Assembly: GCA_013297885.1 (NCBI GenBank)
Contig: JAAFIR010000017.1
Span: 1 to 64,000 of the forward strand
Reading direction: 5' to 3'
Length of the DNA stretch: 64,000 nt
Source: Leptospirales bacterium
GTDB taxonomy: Bacteria > Spirochaetota > Leptospiria > Leptospirales > Leptospiraceae
The notes under the pieces are model-generated. The model ran no database searches. It was not told the DNA's origin and worked only from the letters and a program-made list of their open reading frames with translations. Both the position numbers and the translations under genes were made by a program. Shown here in pieces: positions 8,593 to 18,822 of this stretch; the stretch's first letter is position 1; each line of letters opens with the position of its first letter.

Positions 8593-9106
8593 TAAAGCAA
8601 TCTTAATCATTGATCCACAAAAAGATTTTACTTCTGAAACCGGAGCTTATGCAAAAAGGCATTCAGGGATTTTACAAATTCTAAAAGCTAAAAAAAATAT
8701 TCAAAATTTAATTGATACAACTTCTACACCTGTTATAATTATTTATTCAAACTATATTGAAAACCAATTCGAAAATAATTTATCTATTTGTATTCCGAAT
8801 ACAGAAGGTCATCAAATTGATCTCGAATTAAAAAAAAATTTTTATTTATTTTCGAAAACTGAACACGATGCTTTTTCTTCAGAAGAATTTAAAAAGTTTT
8901 TAATAGAAAAAAAGATTAGCTCAGTTTTTATAGGAGGATTTTTAGCTGAATATTGTGTGAAACAAACTGCAATTTCAGCAATCAATTTTGGATTAAAAGT
9001 TTCACTTATCGAAGATTGTATTGGAACAGGTGATGATGTCCAATTTAGAAAAGAAAATTTATTTGAAGAAATGAAAAATTATAATTTTTTTTCAAATCGA
9101 ATATAA
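8573..9106 (+). CDS. Isochorismatase-family cysteine hydrolase
   Basis: A 177-residue cytoplasmic hydrolase with the family's catalytic triad: Asp in LIIDPQKDF near residue 14, Lys in FSKTEHDAF near residue 99, and Cys in AEYCVKQTA near residue 129. The preceding GGF fits the conserved cis-peptide region. Members include nicotinamidases, isochorismatases and carbamoylases, and the substrate cannot be told from sequence alone. The metal-binding DxH typical of nicotinamidase is not obvious. A repeat copy follows the stop. Confidence 0.85.
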   Translation: MIDQVSNKAILIIDPQKDFTSETGAYAKRHSGILQILKAKKNIQNLIDTTSTPVIIIYSNYIENQFENNLSICIPNTEGHQIDLELKKNFYLFSKTEHDAFSSEEFKKFLIEKKISSVFIGGFLAEYCVKQTAISAINFGLKVSLIEDCIGTGDDVQFRKENLFEEMKNYNFFSNRI

Positions 9107-9126
9107 GCTCAATTAATAAAATTTTC

Positions 9127-9288
9127 TCAACACTAGCGAAAACGATCAACTCGATGTAAAAATTTTGTCCACCCTGCTTGTTTAAATCGCCAAGCCAAGC
9201 TATACAAAATTTTTACAAAAGAGGCGAGCGTGTTTTTTTTGTTTCTCGCTTTGAAGTATCGAAGTGAGAGACAAAAAAATTCGCCCAA
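9127..9288 (+). repeat. Dispersed two-hairpin repeat, copy 3 (type A)
   Basis: Leader CTCAACACTAG, closing stem GCGAA (9136-9140)/TTCGC (9280-9284). Linker ACGATCAACTCGA. Hairpin 1 is TGTAAAAATTTTGT (9155-9168)/ACAAAATTTTTACA (9204-9217) with a 35-base loop. Linker AGAGGCGAGCGTG. Hairpin 2 pairs TTTTTTTGTTTCTCGCTTTGA with TCGAAGTGAGAGACAAAAAAA (9233-9280). This is one of the best-paired copies. Confidence 0.85.
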
Positions 9289-9318
9289 CGAAAAAGAAAA
9301 AAATCACTTTACTTTAAA

Positions 9319-9732
9319 ATGAAAAATCTTTTTTTAAAAGATGTGTCCTATCTTGATTTATCCAAAGTTTCTAAATTAAAATTTTCATTATTTTATATTT
9401 TAATTTCTGCTTTTTTTACTTTGATTTTTTATTTAATTGAGTTAAAATTCTATCCATCGAATGAGCTAGGTTTTACAAAATCAGTTGGAATTACATTTAT
9501 TTTTAGTTTTATTTATCTATTTTTAAGAATTGTTTTGATGCAAAAAGAATTTTTACTTCAAGCCCAACTTCAAATTTTATTATCATTTTTATCATTTGGA
9601 TTTAATTTTTTTTTAGTTTATCTAATTACAGAAAGTTTTACGAAAAATCTTCCTTTTTTTGGGTTTTTACTTGCATACAATCTTCATATTTTAAATATAG
9701 CTATTATTACAAAGATTTTAGTAAAGAAATGA
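9319..9732 (+). CDS. Small membrane protein at the head of the atp operon (AtpI position)
   Basis: A 137-residue protein with about four predicted membrane helices (FSLFYILISAFFTLIFYLI, SVGITFIFSFIYLFL, LLSFLSFGFNFFLVYLI and a C-terminal one). Its stop overlaps the atpB start by four bases (ATGA), so the two are translationally coupled. The position matches AtpI, proposed to help c-ring assembly or ion supply, but the sequence is too diverged to assign on similarity alone. Confidence 0.65.
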   Translation: MKNLFLKDVSYLDLSKVSKLKFSLFYILISAFFTLIFYLIELKFYPSNELGFTKSVGITFIFSFIYLFLRIVLMQKEFLLQAQLQILLSFLSFGFNFFLVYLITESFTKNLPFFGFLLAYNLHILNIAIITKILVKK

Positions 9733-10730
9733 TAATCAAAATTTTATTCATATTCAGTCTATTTTTCAGTTTTCCGAGTTTTGCTAGTGAAGCAGGACAT
9801 GGTGAAACATTTGATTTATCTTCCGTGATAGATCACCATCTTTCAGATCATGCTGAATTCCCATTTAATATCGGCGGAAGAAAAGTATTCGAAGGCGACC
9901 CTTTATTTGATTCCACAAACCTAAATATTTTTGAAGACCATGATCTAAATAAAAAATTTCATTTTGTTGAGGGAATTGATTTACACATTACTAAACGTGT
10001 TACAATGATGTGGATTATTTCATTTTTCCTATTAATAATTTTTATCCCTGCTGCAAGACTCATTGCAAAAAATCCAATGAAAGTTCATTCCAGATTTACT
10101 GGAACTGTTGAATCTCTTTTGACATTCTTACAAAAAGATGTAATTGATCCAAACATGCACGGTCATGGTCATGGATATTATCATTACATGTTCACATTAT
10201 TTTTCTTTATTTTATTTTCAAATTTATTTGGGCTCATTCCTTCTATCGGGGAATTACTTTCTACTGTTTCTGGTTCAGATCCACATCATAATTTTTTTGC
10301 AAAAGTTTGGTCTGGAATTACTGTTACTGGTGATGTTTCTGTTACAGTAACTCTTGCTGGAATCACTTTATTACTCATTTATTCAACTGGTTTTATTTAC
10401 CAAGGCCCAAAATTTATTTTTAATTCTGTTCCTAACGGTGTGCCTTTAGTGTTTTATCCTTTACTTTGGCCTTTGGAATTTATTGTTTCGCCTTGTGCAA
10501 AAGCGTTTGCGTTAACTGTACGTCTATTGGCGAATATGACAGCTGGTCACGTTGTGATCTTGGCTTTGCTTGGATTTATTTTTGAATTTCGTTCTTATGC
10601 AATTGCTCCCATTTCTGTACTTGGTGCAACTGCTATTTATATGTTGGAATTGTTTGTGGCATTTTTGCAAGCATATATTTTTACATTATTGACTTCACTA
10701 TTTGTAGGGTCGTCAATGCATAGACATTAG
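9729..10730 (+). CDS. atpB: F0 ATP synthase subunit a
   Basis: Membrane subunit forming the two proton half-channels against the c-ring. It has a signal-like N-terminus (FIFSLFFSFPSFAS), a His-rich periplasmic segment, then 5-6 membrane helices. The conserved Arg is in FALTVRLLANMTAGH, with a typical last helix ELFVAFLQAYIFTLLTSLFVG. At 333 residues it is longer than the E. coli subunit because of the N-terminal extension. A short HGHGHGYYHY cluster lies before the second helix. Third base usage matches its neighbours. Confidence 0.95.
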   Translation: MIIKILFIFSLFFSFPSFASEAGHGETFDLSSVIDHHLSDHAEFPFNIGGRKVFEGDPLFDSTNLNIFEDHDLNKKFHFVEGIDLHITKRVTMMWIISFFLLIIFIPAARLIAKNPMKVHSRFTGTVESLLTFLQKDVIDPNMHGHGHGYYHYMFTLFFFILFSNLFGLIPSIGELLSTVSGSDPHHNFFAKVWSGITVTGDVSVTVTLAGITLLLIYSTGFIYQGPKFIFNSVPNGVPLVFYPLLWPLEFIVSPCAKAFALTVRLLANMTAGHVVILALLGFIFEFRSYAIAPISVLGATAIYMLELFVAFLQAYIFTLLTSLFVGSSMHRH

Positions 10731-10763
10731 TATTCATTATAATAAATTAATATAGGAGATTAT

Positions 10764-11054
10764 ATGGATTTTGGTTTAGGTTATATTGGAATCGGGATTG
10801 CAGCAGGTCTTGCAATTCTTGGTGCTGGATTAGGAATTGGAAGAATTGGTGGACAAGCTGTTGAAGGTATGAGTCGTCAACCTGAAGCTGCAGGTAAAAT
10901 CCAAACTGCGATGATTATTTCTGCAGCGTTGATTGAAGGTGCGGCATTATTTGCTTTAGTTATTGCTTTCCAAGCAGGTGGAACTTTAAATAAAGAACTT
11001 CCAAATCTTTTAAAAGCTAAAACTACTGTTGAAGCACCAGCTCAACAAAAGTAA
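10764..11054 (+). CDS. atpE: F0 ATP synthase subunit c
   Basis: A 96-residue double-helix hairpin proteolipid. The first helix is Gly-rich (AAGLAILGAGLGIGRIGG), the polar loop is SRQPEAAGK, and the ion-binding Glu of helix 2 is in AALIEGAALFALVIAF. The Glu is followed by Gly rather than the Ser/Thr usual in Na+-binding rings, so proton coupling is more likely. The C-terminus has an unusual 20-residue hydrophilic tail. AGGAGA precedes the start. Confidence 0.95.
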   Translation: MDFGLGYIGIGIAAGLAILGAGLGIGRIGGQAVEGMSRQPEAAGKIQTAMIISAALIEGAALFALVIAFQAGGTLNKELPNLLKAKTTVEAPAQQK

Positions 11055-11068
11055 TTAAGGACTAATTG

Positions 11069-11578
11069 ATGTATCTTGCAGCAGGTGGCTTATTAGACGT
11101 TAATCCAGGTTTATTAATCTGGACAATTATTACATTTTCGATTGTAGTAATCATTCTTCGTATATTTGCTTGGAATCCAATTATTCATGCTTTGGATGAA
11201 AGAGCAGAAAAAATTCACGGAGATATTGAAAAAGCTGAACAGTCTCGAAAAGATGCTGAAAAAACTTTAGCTGAATACAACCAAAAATTGATTTCAGCAA
11301 AAGATGAAGCAATTGCAATTGTGAATGAAGCAAGTGCTGATGCTACTAGGCTCAAAAATAAAATGCTGCAAGAGACTGGGGAAGAAATTAAAACTTTAAA
11401 AGATAATTCAATTAAGGATATTGAACTTGCAAAAGCTAAAGCTTTACAAGAAGTTCAAGCCCATATTGTTGAATTAAGTGTTGCAGTAGCTTCACAAATA
11501 CTGAAGAAAAACATCAGTGCAAATGATCATACTGCCTTTATTAAAGATGAGATTTCAAAAATTAAAAGTGTGAAATAA
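11069..11578 (+). CDS. atpF: F0 ATP synthase subunit b
   Basis: Peripheral stalk subunit: one N-terminal membrane helix (GLLIWTIITFSIVVIILRIFAW) followed by a long charged coiled coil (DERAEKIHGDIEKAEQSRKDAEKTLAEY) that reaches F1. The ATG at 11069 is preceded by TAAGGA; an in-frame TTG one codon earlier is less likely. The gene ends overlapping the atpH ATG by one base. Confidence 0.93.
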   Translation: MYLAAGGLLDVNPGLLIWTIITFSIVVIILRIFAWNPIIHALDERAEKIHGDIEKAEQSRKDAEKTLAEYNQKLISAKDEAIAIVNEASADATRLKNKMLQETGEEIKTLKDNSIKDIELAKAKALQEVQAHIVELSVAVASQILKKNISANDHTAFIKDEISKIKSVK

Positions 11579-12144
11579 TGGATATAATTCATATTGCAAA
11601 AGTTTACGCTGATGCTTTGTTAGAAATTTCTGAAGAAAATAAAAGCTCTGAAACTATTGAAAAAGAATTAGAAGAAGTTGCTAAAGTGATTTCTGAAGAT
11701 AAAGATATTTGGGAATTTGTAAATTCACCCTTAATAAAGAAAGAAGAAAAAATCAAAGTTGTTGAAAAAGCTTTTTTAGGAAATGCTTCTGAAACAATTA
11801 ATTCATTTTTATTTTTACTTATGAAAAATGAAAGGATCTCTTTAATTAAAGAGATAAAAACTCAATATATATTGGGATCAGATAAAATCAAAGGTAGAAT
11901 TAGAGCTTATGTAGAATCTGCAAAAGCTTTGACTGATGCTGAAACAAATGAAATTAAATCATCTTTAAAAGAAAAATTTAAAGGTGAATGTATTTTAGAA
12001 AATATTGTTAAACCCGAATTAATCGGTGGAATTATAATTAAATTCAACGACAACTTGATAGATGGCTCGATGCAATCAAGTTTATTCAATTTAAAACAAA
12101 ATTTATTACAGAGCAAATTAAGTGGGGCTTATTATGAAAATTAA
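11578..12144 (+). CDS. atpH: F1 ATP synthase subunit delta
   Basis: A 188-residue stator subunit joining the b stalk to the top of F1. An N-terminal helical domain ([12 protein letters not shown]) is followed by the OSCP-like C-terminal signature [30 protein letters not shown]. It starts inside the atpF stop codon and its end overlaps the atpA start by 11 bases, so translation is likely coupled. Confidence 0.92.
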   Translation: MDIIHIAKVYADALLEISEENKSSETIEKELEEVAKVISEDKDIWEFVNSPLIKKEEKIKVVEKAFLGNASETINSFLFLLMKNERISLIKEIKTQYILGSDKIKGRIRAYVESAKALTDAETNEIKSSLKEKFKGECILENIVKPELIGGIIIKFNDNLIDGSMQSSLFNLKQNLLQSKLSGAYYEN

Positions 12145-13645
12145 GACTGAGGAAATCACATCCCTTATCAAAAAAGAAATTCAAAGCTATAAAAAAGATT
12201 TAGCAGTTGATGAAGTTGGTACTGTAATCGAAATTGGTGATGGTATCGCAAGAGTATTTGGTCTTAAAAACGTTATGGCTGGAGAGCTTGTTGAATTCCA
12301 AAACGGAATCAAAGGACAAGCTTTTAACTTAGAAGAAAATTCAGTTGGTGTTGTAATTTTAGGTGAATACAAAAACATTGAAGAAGGTTTTACTGTAAAA
12401 AGAACTGGACAAATCTTTTCAGTTCCAGTTGGTCCAGCAATGCTCGGAAGAGTTGTAAATTCACTTGGTGAGCCAATTGATGGAAAAGGTCCAATTGCTT
12501 CTGTTAAAACTAGACCTGTAGAAATTCTTGCACCAGGTATTTCAAAAAGATACCCTGTAGGTGAGCCATTACAAACTGGTATCAAAGCAATTGATGCAAT
12601 GATTCCAATTGGAAGAGGACAAAGAGAATTAATTATTGGTGATAGAGGAACTGGAAAAACTTCAATCGCGTTAGACACTATCATCAACCAAAAAGGTTCT
12701 GGTGTAATTTGTGTTTATGTTGCAATTGGACAAAAAGCTTCTACTGTTGCTGGTGTTGTTCAAAAACTTACTGATGCTGGTGCAATGGATTATACTATTG
12801 TAGTTGCTTCATCTGCATCTGAACCTGCACCTATGCAATTTATTGCACCATATTCTGGTTGTACAATGGCTGAATATTTTATGTATGATGAGAAAAAAGC
12901 GTGTTTAATCGTTTATGATGATTTAACTAAACAAGCAGTTGCTTATCGTCAAATGTCATTATTATTAAGAAGACCTCCGGGTCGTGAAGCTTACCCTGGG
13001 GATGTTTTTTATCTCCATTCAAGACTTCTTGAAAGAGCTGCAAAACTTGATCAAAAATATGGTGGTGGTTCACTTACTGCACTTCCAATTATTGAAACTC
13101 AGGAAGGGGAAGTATCTGCATATATCCCAACAAACGTAATTTCAATTACTGATGGACAAATTTATCTACAAGGAAATTTGTTCGCGTCTGGTATAAGACC
13201 TGCAGTTGATGTGGGGATTTCTGTATCTCGTGTGGGTAGTGCTGCTCAAATTAAAGCAATGAAAAAAGTTGCTGGAACTTTAAAATTGGATCTTTCTCAA
13301 TTTAGAGACTTGGAAGCATTTGCACAACTTGGTACTGAGCTTGATGCTTCAACTCAAGGCCAGCTAGACAGAGGAAATAGAATTGTAGAGATTTTAAAAC
13401 AACCTCAAGCAAAACCTTTTCCAGTTGAAGAACAAGTTGTTTCTATTTTTGCGGTCACTCGTGGTTTAATGGATACAATTCCAGTTCCAAAAGTTAAAGC
13501 ATTTGAGAATTATCTTCTTGAAACTTTGAGAAATCACACTCCAGAAATTTTAACAGCTATTAAAACTAAATCTTCAATTGAAGATGAAAATGCTTTATCT
13601 GAAAAAATTAAAGAAATAGCAGCAGATTTTTTAAGAAAGAACTAA
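12134..13645 (+). CDS. atpA: F1 ATP synthase subunit alpha
   Basis: Non-catalytic nucleotide-binding subunit of the F1 hexamer, 503 residues. Walker A is GDRGTGKTS, with the alpha signature [18 protein letters not shown]-terminal beta barrel, central ATPase fold and helical C-terminus are all present. I prefer the ATG at 12134, preceded by GTGGGG, over an in-frame GTG at 12122. Confidence 0.97.
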   Translation: MKIKTEEITSLIKKEIQSYKKDLAVDEVGTVIEIGDGIARVFGLKNVMAGELVEFQNGIKGQAFNLEENSVGVVILGEYKNIEEGFTVKRTGQIFSVPVGPAMLGRVVNSLGEPIDGKGPIASVKTRPVEILAPGISKRYPVGEPLQTGIKAIDAMIPIGRGQRELIIGDRGTGKTSIALDTIINQKGSGVICVYVAIGQKASTVAGVVQKLTDAGAMDYTIVVASSASEPAPMQFIAPYSGCTMAEYFMYDEKKACLIVYDDLTKQAVAYRQMSLLLRRPPGREAYPGDVFYLHSRLLERAAKLDQKYGGGSLTALPIIETQEGEVSAYIPTNVISITDGQIYLQGNLFASGIRPAVDVGISVSRVGSAAQIKAMKKVAGTLKLDLSQFRDLEAFAQLGTELDASTQGQLDRGNRIVEILKQPQAKPFPVEEQVVSIFAVTRGLMDTIPVPKVKAFENYLLETLRNHTPEILTAIKTKSSIEDENALSEKIKEIAADFLRKN

Positions 13646-13655
13646 GGATTTAAAA

Positions 13656-14519
13656 TTGGCTTCACCGAGAGAAATTAAGAAAAGAATTGTTTCTGTTTCC
13701 AACACGAAGAAAATTACTCGTACTATGGAAATGGTAGCTACTGCCAAATCCAAAAAAATGAGTAATAAGGTGAATGCATCTAAACCTTATTCAGACAAAA
13801 TCAAAGAATTAATTGGTTCCCTTTCTTCTTTATCTTCAACAGTGGAAAGCCCACTTTTAAGAAAAGAAGATAAGCCAAAAAAACTGGCTCTATTAATTAT
13901 TACTTCTAACAGAGGTTTATGTGGTGGTTATAATGGGAATGTTCTCAAAATGACTAGAGCTAAAATTGCAGATTTAAAATCTAAAGGCATCGAATATGAT
14001 TTGTATGCAATTGGAAAAAAATCAATTTCTTATTTTAAATTTGCAAAAGAAACAGTAAAACAGTCTTATTTGAATATAAGTGATAATTCTGGTTATAAAG
14101 AAGCAGAATTTTTTGCTAATCTTTTTATGGATGAATTTTCTGATAAAAAAGTGGATGGTGTTGAAATTATTTCAACTCAGTTTCTTTCTTCATCAGAACA
14201 AATCCCTTCCATCACTAAGGTTTTACCAATTGTACCCGAAAAAGGAAAAGCAGAAGTAAATGATTTAATTATTTATGAACCTAGTCCAGAAGCGATATTA
14301 AATTCATTACTACCTCAAGTAATTAAAACTACAATGTATAAAGTAATTTTAGAAGCTGTATGTTCAGAACAAATTGCAAGAAGAATGGCAATGAAATCTG
14401 CTACTGATGCTGCAACAGACATGATCAAATCATTAACTCGTGGATACAACAGAGCTAGACAATCCAAAATCACTCAAGAGATTTCGGAAATTGTTGCTGG
14501 TGCTGATTCACAAAAATAG
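13656..14519 (+). CDS. atpG: F1 ATP synthase subunit gamma
   Basis: Central rotor stalk, 287 residues. The conserved start [30 protein letters not shown] and end [24 protein letters not shown]-like segment are both present. The start codon is TTG with AAGGA upstream; no ATG fits the conserved N-terminus. Confidence 0.95.
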   Translation: MASPREIKKRIVSVSNTKKITRTMEMVATAKSKKMSNKVNASKPYSDKIKELIGSLSSLSSTVESPLLRKEDKPKKLALLIITSNRGLCGGYNGNVLKMTRAKIADLKSKGIEYDLYAIGKKSISYFKFAKETVKQSYLNISDNSGYKEAEFFANLFMDEFSDKKVDGVEIISTQFLSSSEQIPSITKVLPIVPEKGKAEVNDLIIYEPSPEAILNSLLPQVIKTTMYKVILEAVCSEQIARRMAMKSATDAATDMIKSLTRGYNRARQSKITQEISEIVAGADSQK

Positions 14520-14533
14520 AAGGAAGGAAATAG

Positions 14534-15937
<1,404 letters not shown>

Positions 15938-15941
15938 TATT

Positions 15942-16319
15942 TTGTCAGAAACATTTAAAGTCGAAGTAATTTCACCTGAAAAATTAATTTTTTCAGGTGA
16001 AGTTCAATCAGCTTCAATACCTGGTTCAGAAGGATATTTTGGAGTTTTAAAAAATCATGCTGCAATGGTTTCAGAACTCGGAATTGGAATTATGGAACTA
16101 AACACTGATTCAAAGACAATTAAATTAGTAATAGATGCTGGTTTTGCAGAAATTAAATCTAACACTTTAAAGATTTTAACTAACGGTGGAGATTTGAGAG
16201 AAAACTTAAATTTAGAAAAAGCTAAAAAAGAACTTGAAGAAGCACTTAAATCGACTTCGAGACAAAGAGATGAGTTAATTAAAAAAGCTAAAGCAAGAGT
16301 TGAAATTCATAATCAATAA
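15942..16319 (+). CDS. atpC: F1 ATP synthase subunit epsilon
   Basis: A 125-residue central-stalk and regulatory subunit with an N-terminal beta sandwich (KVEVISPEKLIFSGEVQSASIPGSEGYFGVLKNHA) and two C-terminal helices. It begins with TTG four bases after the atpD stop. It closes the operon. No clear terminator hairpin follows. Confidence 0.93.
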   Translation: MSETFKVEVISPEKLIFSGEVQSASIPGSEGYFGVLKNHAAMVSELGIGIMELNTDSKTIKLVIDAGFAEIKSNTLKILTNGGDLRENLNLEKAKKELEEALKSTSRQRDELIKKAKARVEIHNQ

Positions 16320-16480
16320 TTTCTTTCTTTTAGCCGAAAATTAACTGTGATATTTTTTTTTCAAAATCATAACATAAAATTTATATTTGCCTTGCTACAA
16401 AATCAAGGTCAAATATTCTTACACAGAAAAAAGATTTTTAATTGGAATTTTTTTTCTATTAGTGTATTGGGTAGGAATTA

Positions 16481-18820
16481 ATGGATAACTCTGAGGAAAG
16501 TTTTGAATCAAGTCTCTCAAAAAAAAATCTTGATAGTGATTTATTAGATGAATTTGATGATGCAGATACAGGATCACTTTCTGAATTTCATGATATAATC
16601 GATTTTGAATATTACCCAGAAGACATAGATACTATATTAGATGATGATTTAGTTGCACCACAAAACGATAATGTTTTGAATTTTAATTTATCTAGTTTGG
16701 AAGAAGAAATTGAAGATGACTCTCTTTCTGAAAAACCTATCGAATTTAATCTATCATCTTTTGTCGATAGAACAGCAATGAATATTTTAGAAGATGAAGT
16801 AAATCAATCATCATCTTTATTGGAAGATTCTGAAGATGAAATAATTTCATTATCTCCAAATGAACTTGGTAACATTACGAATGAACTTGATTCAGATATT
16901 TTAGATGATGATGATACTAACCTTTTAGTTCCCGATGAACTTGAACAAAATGAACTTAACTTAGATGACGAACCAATCTCCCTAGATGCATCAGAATTAG
17001 ATCATATTTTAAATGCTGATGATTCTGATGAAGAAGAAACAGAAGATTCAATTTTTGGTGAACTTGAAGATAAGTCAAGTTTGGTCGGTGTAAACGAAAA
17101 TTATGATGACTTTGATGAAGGTGAGATTTCATTATCAACAAATGAATTAGATAATATTTTAGGTTCAGATTCAAATGAAGAATTTGAATCATCAATTGAT
17201 GAAGACGATTCAAACGAACATAAATCATTCTTTGATGATTTTGATGAAGAAGAAGAGACTGATCAACAAATTGAAGAAGATGAAACTATCGCTTTATCTC
17301 TTGATGAACTCGGAAATATTACTTCAACTCCCACTGAAGAAGCAGATTCTGCTTTGGAAGAAAGAGATGAGAATATCGCCCTTTCAGGTGATGAGTTAAA
17401 TAATTTATTAGATACCGGTGATTTGGAATCAGAAGAAGATTCTTCAGGTTCAACATTTGATTCTGATGAAGAAGATGACGAATCTATTGCATTATCTCCT
17501 GATGAATTAGGAAATATTACTTCTACAGAGACTGAAGAATTTGTTTCTGATCTTAATGAAAATGAAGAAGAAGATATTGCACTTTCAGGTGATGAGTTAA
17601 ACAATTTATTAGATACTGGTGATTTAATAGGTGAAGAAGATTCTAATCCTAGTAACTCAATTGAATCAATTGATGATGAAGATGAATCAATTGCATTATC
17701 TCTAGATGAGTTAGGAAATATTACAGCAACTGAAATTGAAGAAGTTGGTTCAGTTTTTGAAGACGCTAGTGATGAAGACATCGCTCTTTCAGGTGATGAG
17801 TTAAGCAATTTATTAGATACTGCTGATTTAATTGTAGAAGATGATAATTCTAGTTCGACTTCTGAATTGATAGAAGAAGATGAGTCCATTGCACTATCTC
17901 CAGACGAATTAGGGAATATTACTTCAACTGAGACGGAAGATATTCTTTCTCCAACTGATGAAAATAATGAAGATGAAATTGCTCTTTCTGGTGAAGAGTT
18001 AAGCAATCTTTTAGATACTAGTGATTTACAGATAGATGAAGAAAGTTCTGGTTTAAATGAAGACGAACCAATTTCGCTTTCTAGTGAAGAAGATTTAGAA
18101 CTAAAAGATTTTTCTGAAAATGAATCAGAGGTTGAAGATGATATTGCATTATCAGGTGATGAGTTAACAAATCTTTTAGAAACTGAAAATCAAACTGATA
18201 TTTCTCAAGAACAACCTACTTCGTTTTTTGAAACAATAGATGAAGAAGATGAATCAATAGCTTTAACAGATGATGAATTAGGAAATATTACTCCAGAACC
18301 TCTTTCAGATGGAGAAGAAGAAATTTCCCTTTCAGGTGAAGAATTAAATAATATCCTAGATGATAATCAATCTGATGATTCGATCAATGATTACTTATCA
18401 AATACATCAGAAGATGATTCAATTGATCAATTTAATTATGAACATGATGAAAGTTCTACAGAAAATAAAGTTGGTTTTGACTCAGAAGACACTGATTCAA
18501 ATATCTCACTATCTTCAAATGAGTTAAACAACATTTTAGAAGATGATCCTGAGCTTGGGATAAATGAAGATGATTTTATTATTAATGATGAAAATTCACA
18601 AATAACTGCTTTAGATTCTGTAGAAGATAATCAAACTTTAGTAGGTTCTGAAAATTTTACACAAACCAGTCTTAAGAATGTAAATAGAGAAGAATTAAAA
18701 AAATTGATGTCACATATGGATGAACTTCTTGGTAGCCTCCCTGATTCTTATATTAAAGAGTTTGCCACTTCAGAATACTTTGAACTCTATAAAAAGATAA
18801 TGGAAGAATTGGAACTTTAA
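16481..18820 (+). CDS. Acidic repeat protein with about 16 'IALSxDELxNI/L' motifs
   Basis: A 779-residue, very acidic protein with no signal peptide or membrane segment. From residue about 120 to 685 it carries about 16 copies of a short motif in two flavours: A, S-IALSPDELGNIT, and B, D-IALSGDELNNLL followed by DT-DL. Between 17287 and 18010 they alternate A-B-A-B with a DNA period close to 200 bases. Linkers are Asp/Glu/Ser-rich and probably disordered. The last 45 residues form a separate helical, less acidic domain (REELKKLMSHMDELLGSLPDSYIKEFA… LYKKIMEELEL). The motifs may be docking sites for a repeated partner. The next gene starts 3 bases after the stop, also has an acidic N-terminus, and is probably a functional partner. 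Family not recognised. Confidence 0.8.
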   Translation: MDNSEESFESSLSKKNLDSDLLDEFDDADTGSLSEFHDIIDFEYYPEDIDTILDDDLVAPQNDNVLNFNLSSLEEEIEDDSLSEKPIEFNLSSFVDRTAMNILEDEVNQSSSLLEDSEDEIISLSPNELGNITNELDSDILDDDDTNLLVPDELEQNELNLDDEPISLDASELDHILNADDSDEEETEDSIFGELEDKSSLVGVNENYDDFDEGEISLSTNELDNILGSDSNEEFESSIDEDDSNEHKSFFDDFDEEEETDQQIEEDETIALSLDELGNITSTPTEEADSALEERDENIALSGDELNNLLDTGDLESEEDSSGSTFDSDEEDDESIALSPDELGNITSTETEEFVSDLNENEEEDIALSGDELNNLLDTGDLIGEEDSNPSNSIESIDDEDESIALSLDELGNITATEIEEVGSVFEDASDEDIALSGDELSNLLDTADLIVEDDNSSSTSELIEEDESIALSPDELGNITSTETEDILSPTDENNEDEIALSGEELSNLLDTSDLQIDEESSGLNEDEPISLSSEEDLELKDFSENESEVEDDIALSGDELTNLLETENQTDISQEQPTSFFETIDEEDESIALTDDELGNITPEPLSDGEEEISLSGEELNNILDDNQSDDSINDYLSNTSEDDSIDQFNYEHDESSTENKVGFDSEDTDSNISLSSNELNNILEDDPELGINEDDFIINDENSQITALDSVEDNQTLVGSENFTQTSLKNVNREELKKLMSHMDELLGSLPDSYIKEFATSEYFELYKKIMEELEL

Positions 18821-18822
18821 AA

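Noticed and set aside
17263-18006. A 247-residue minus-strand Ser-rich gene
   Set aside because: It is the antisense shadow of the acidic repeats in the plus-strand gene.
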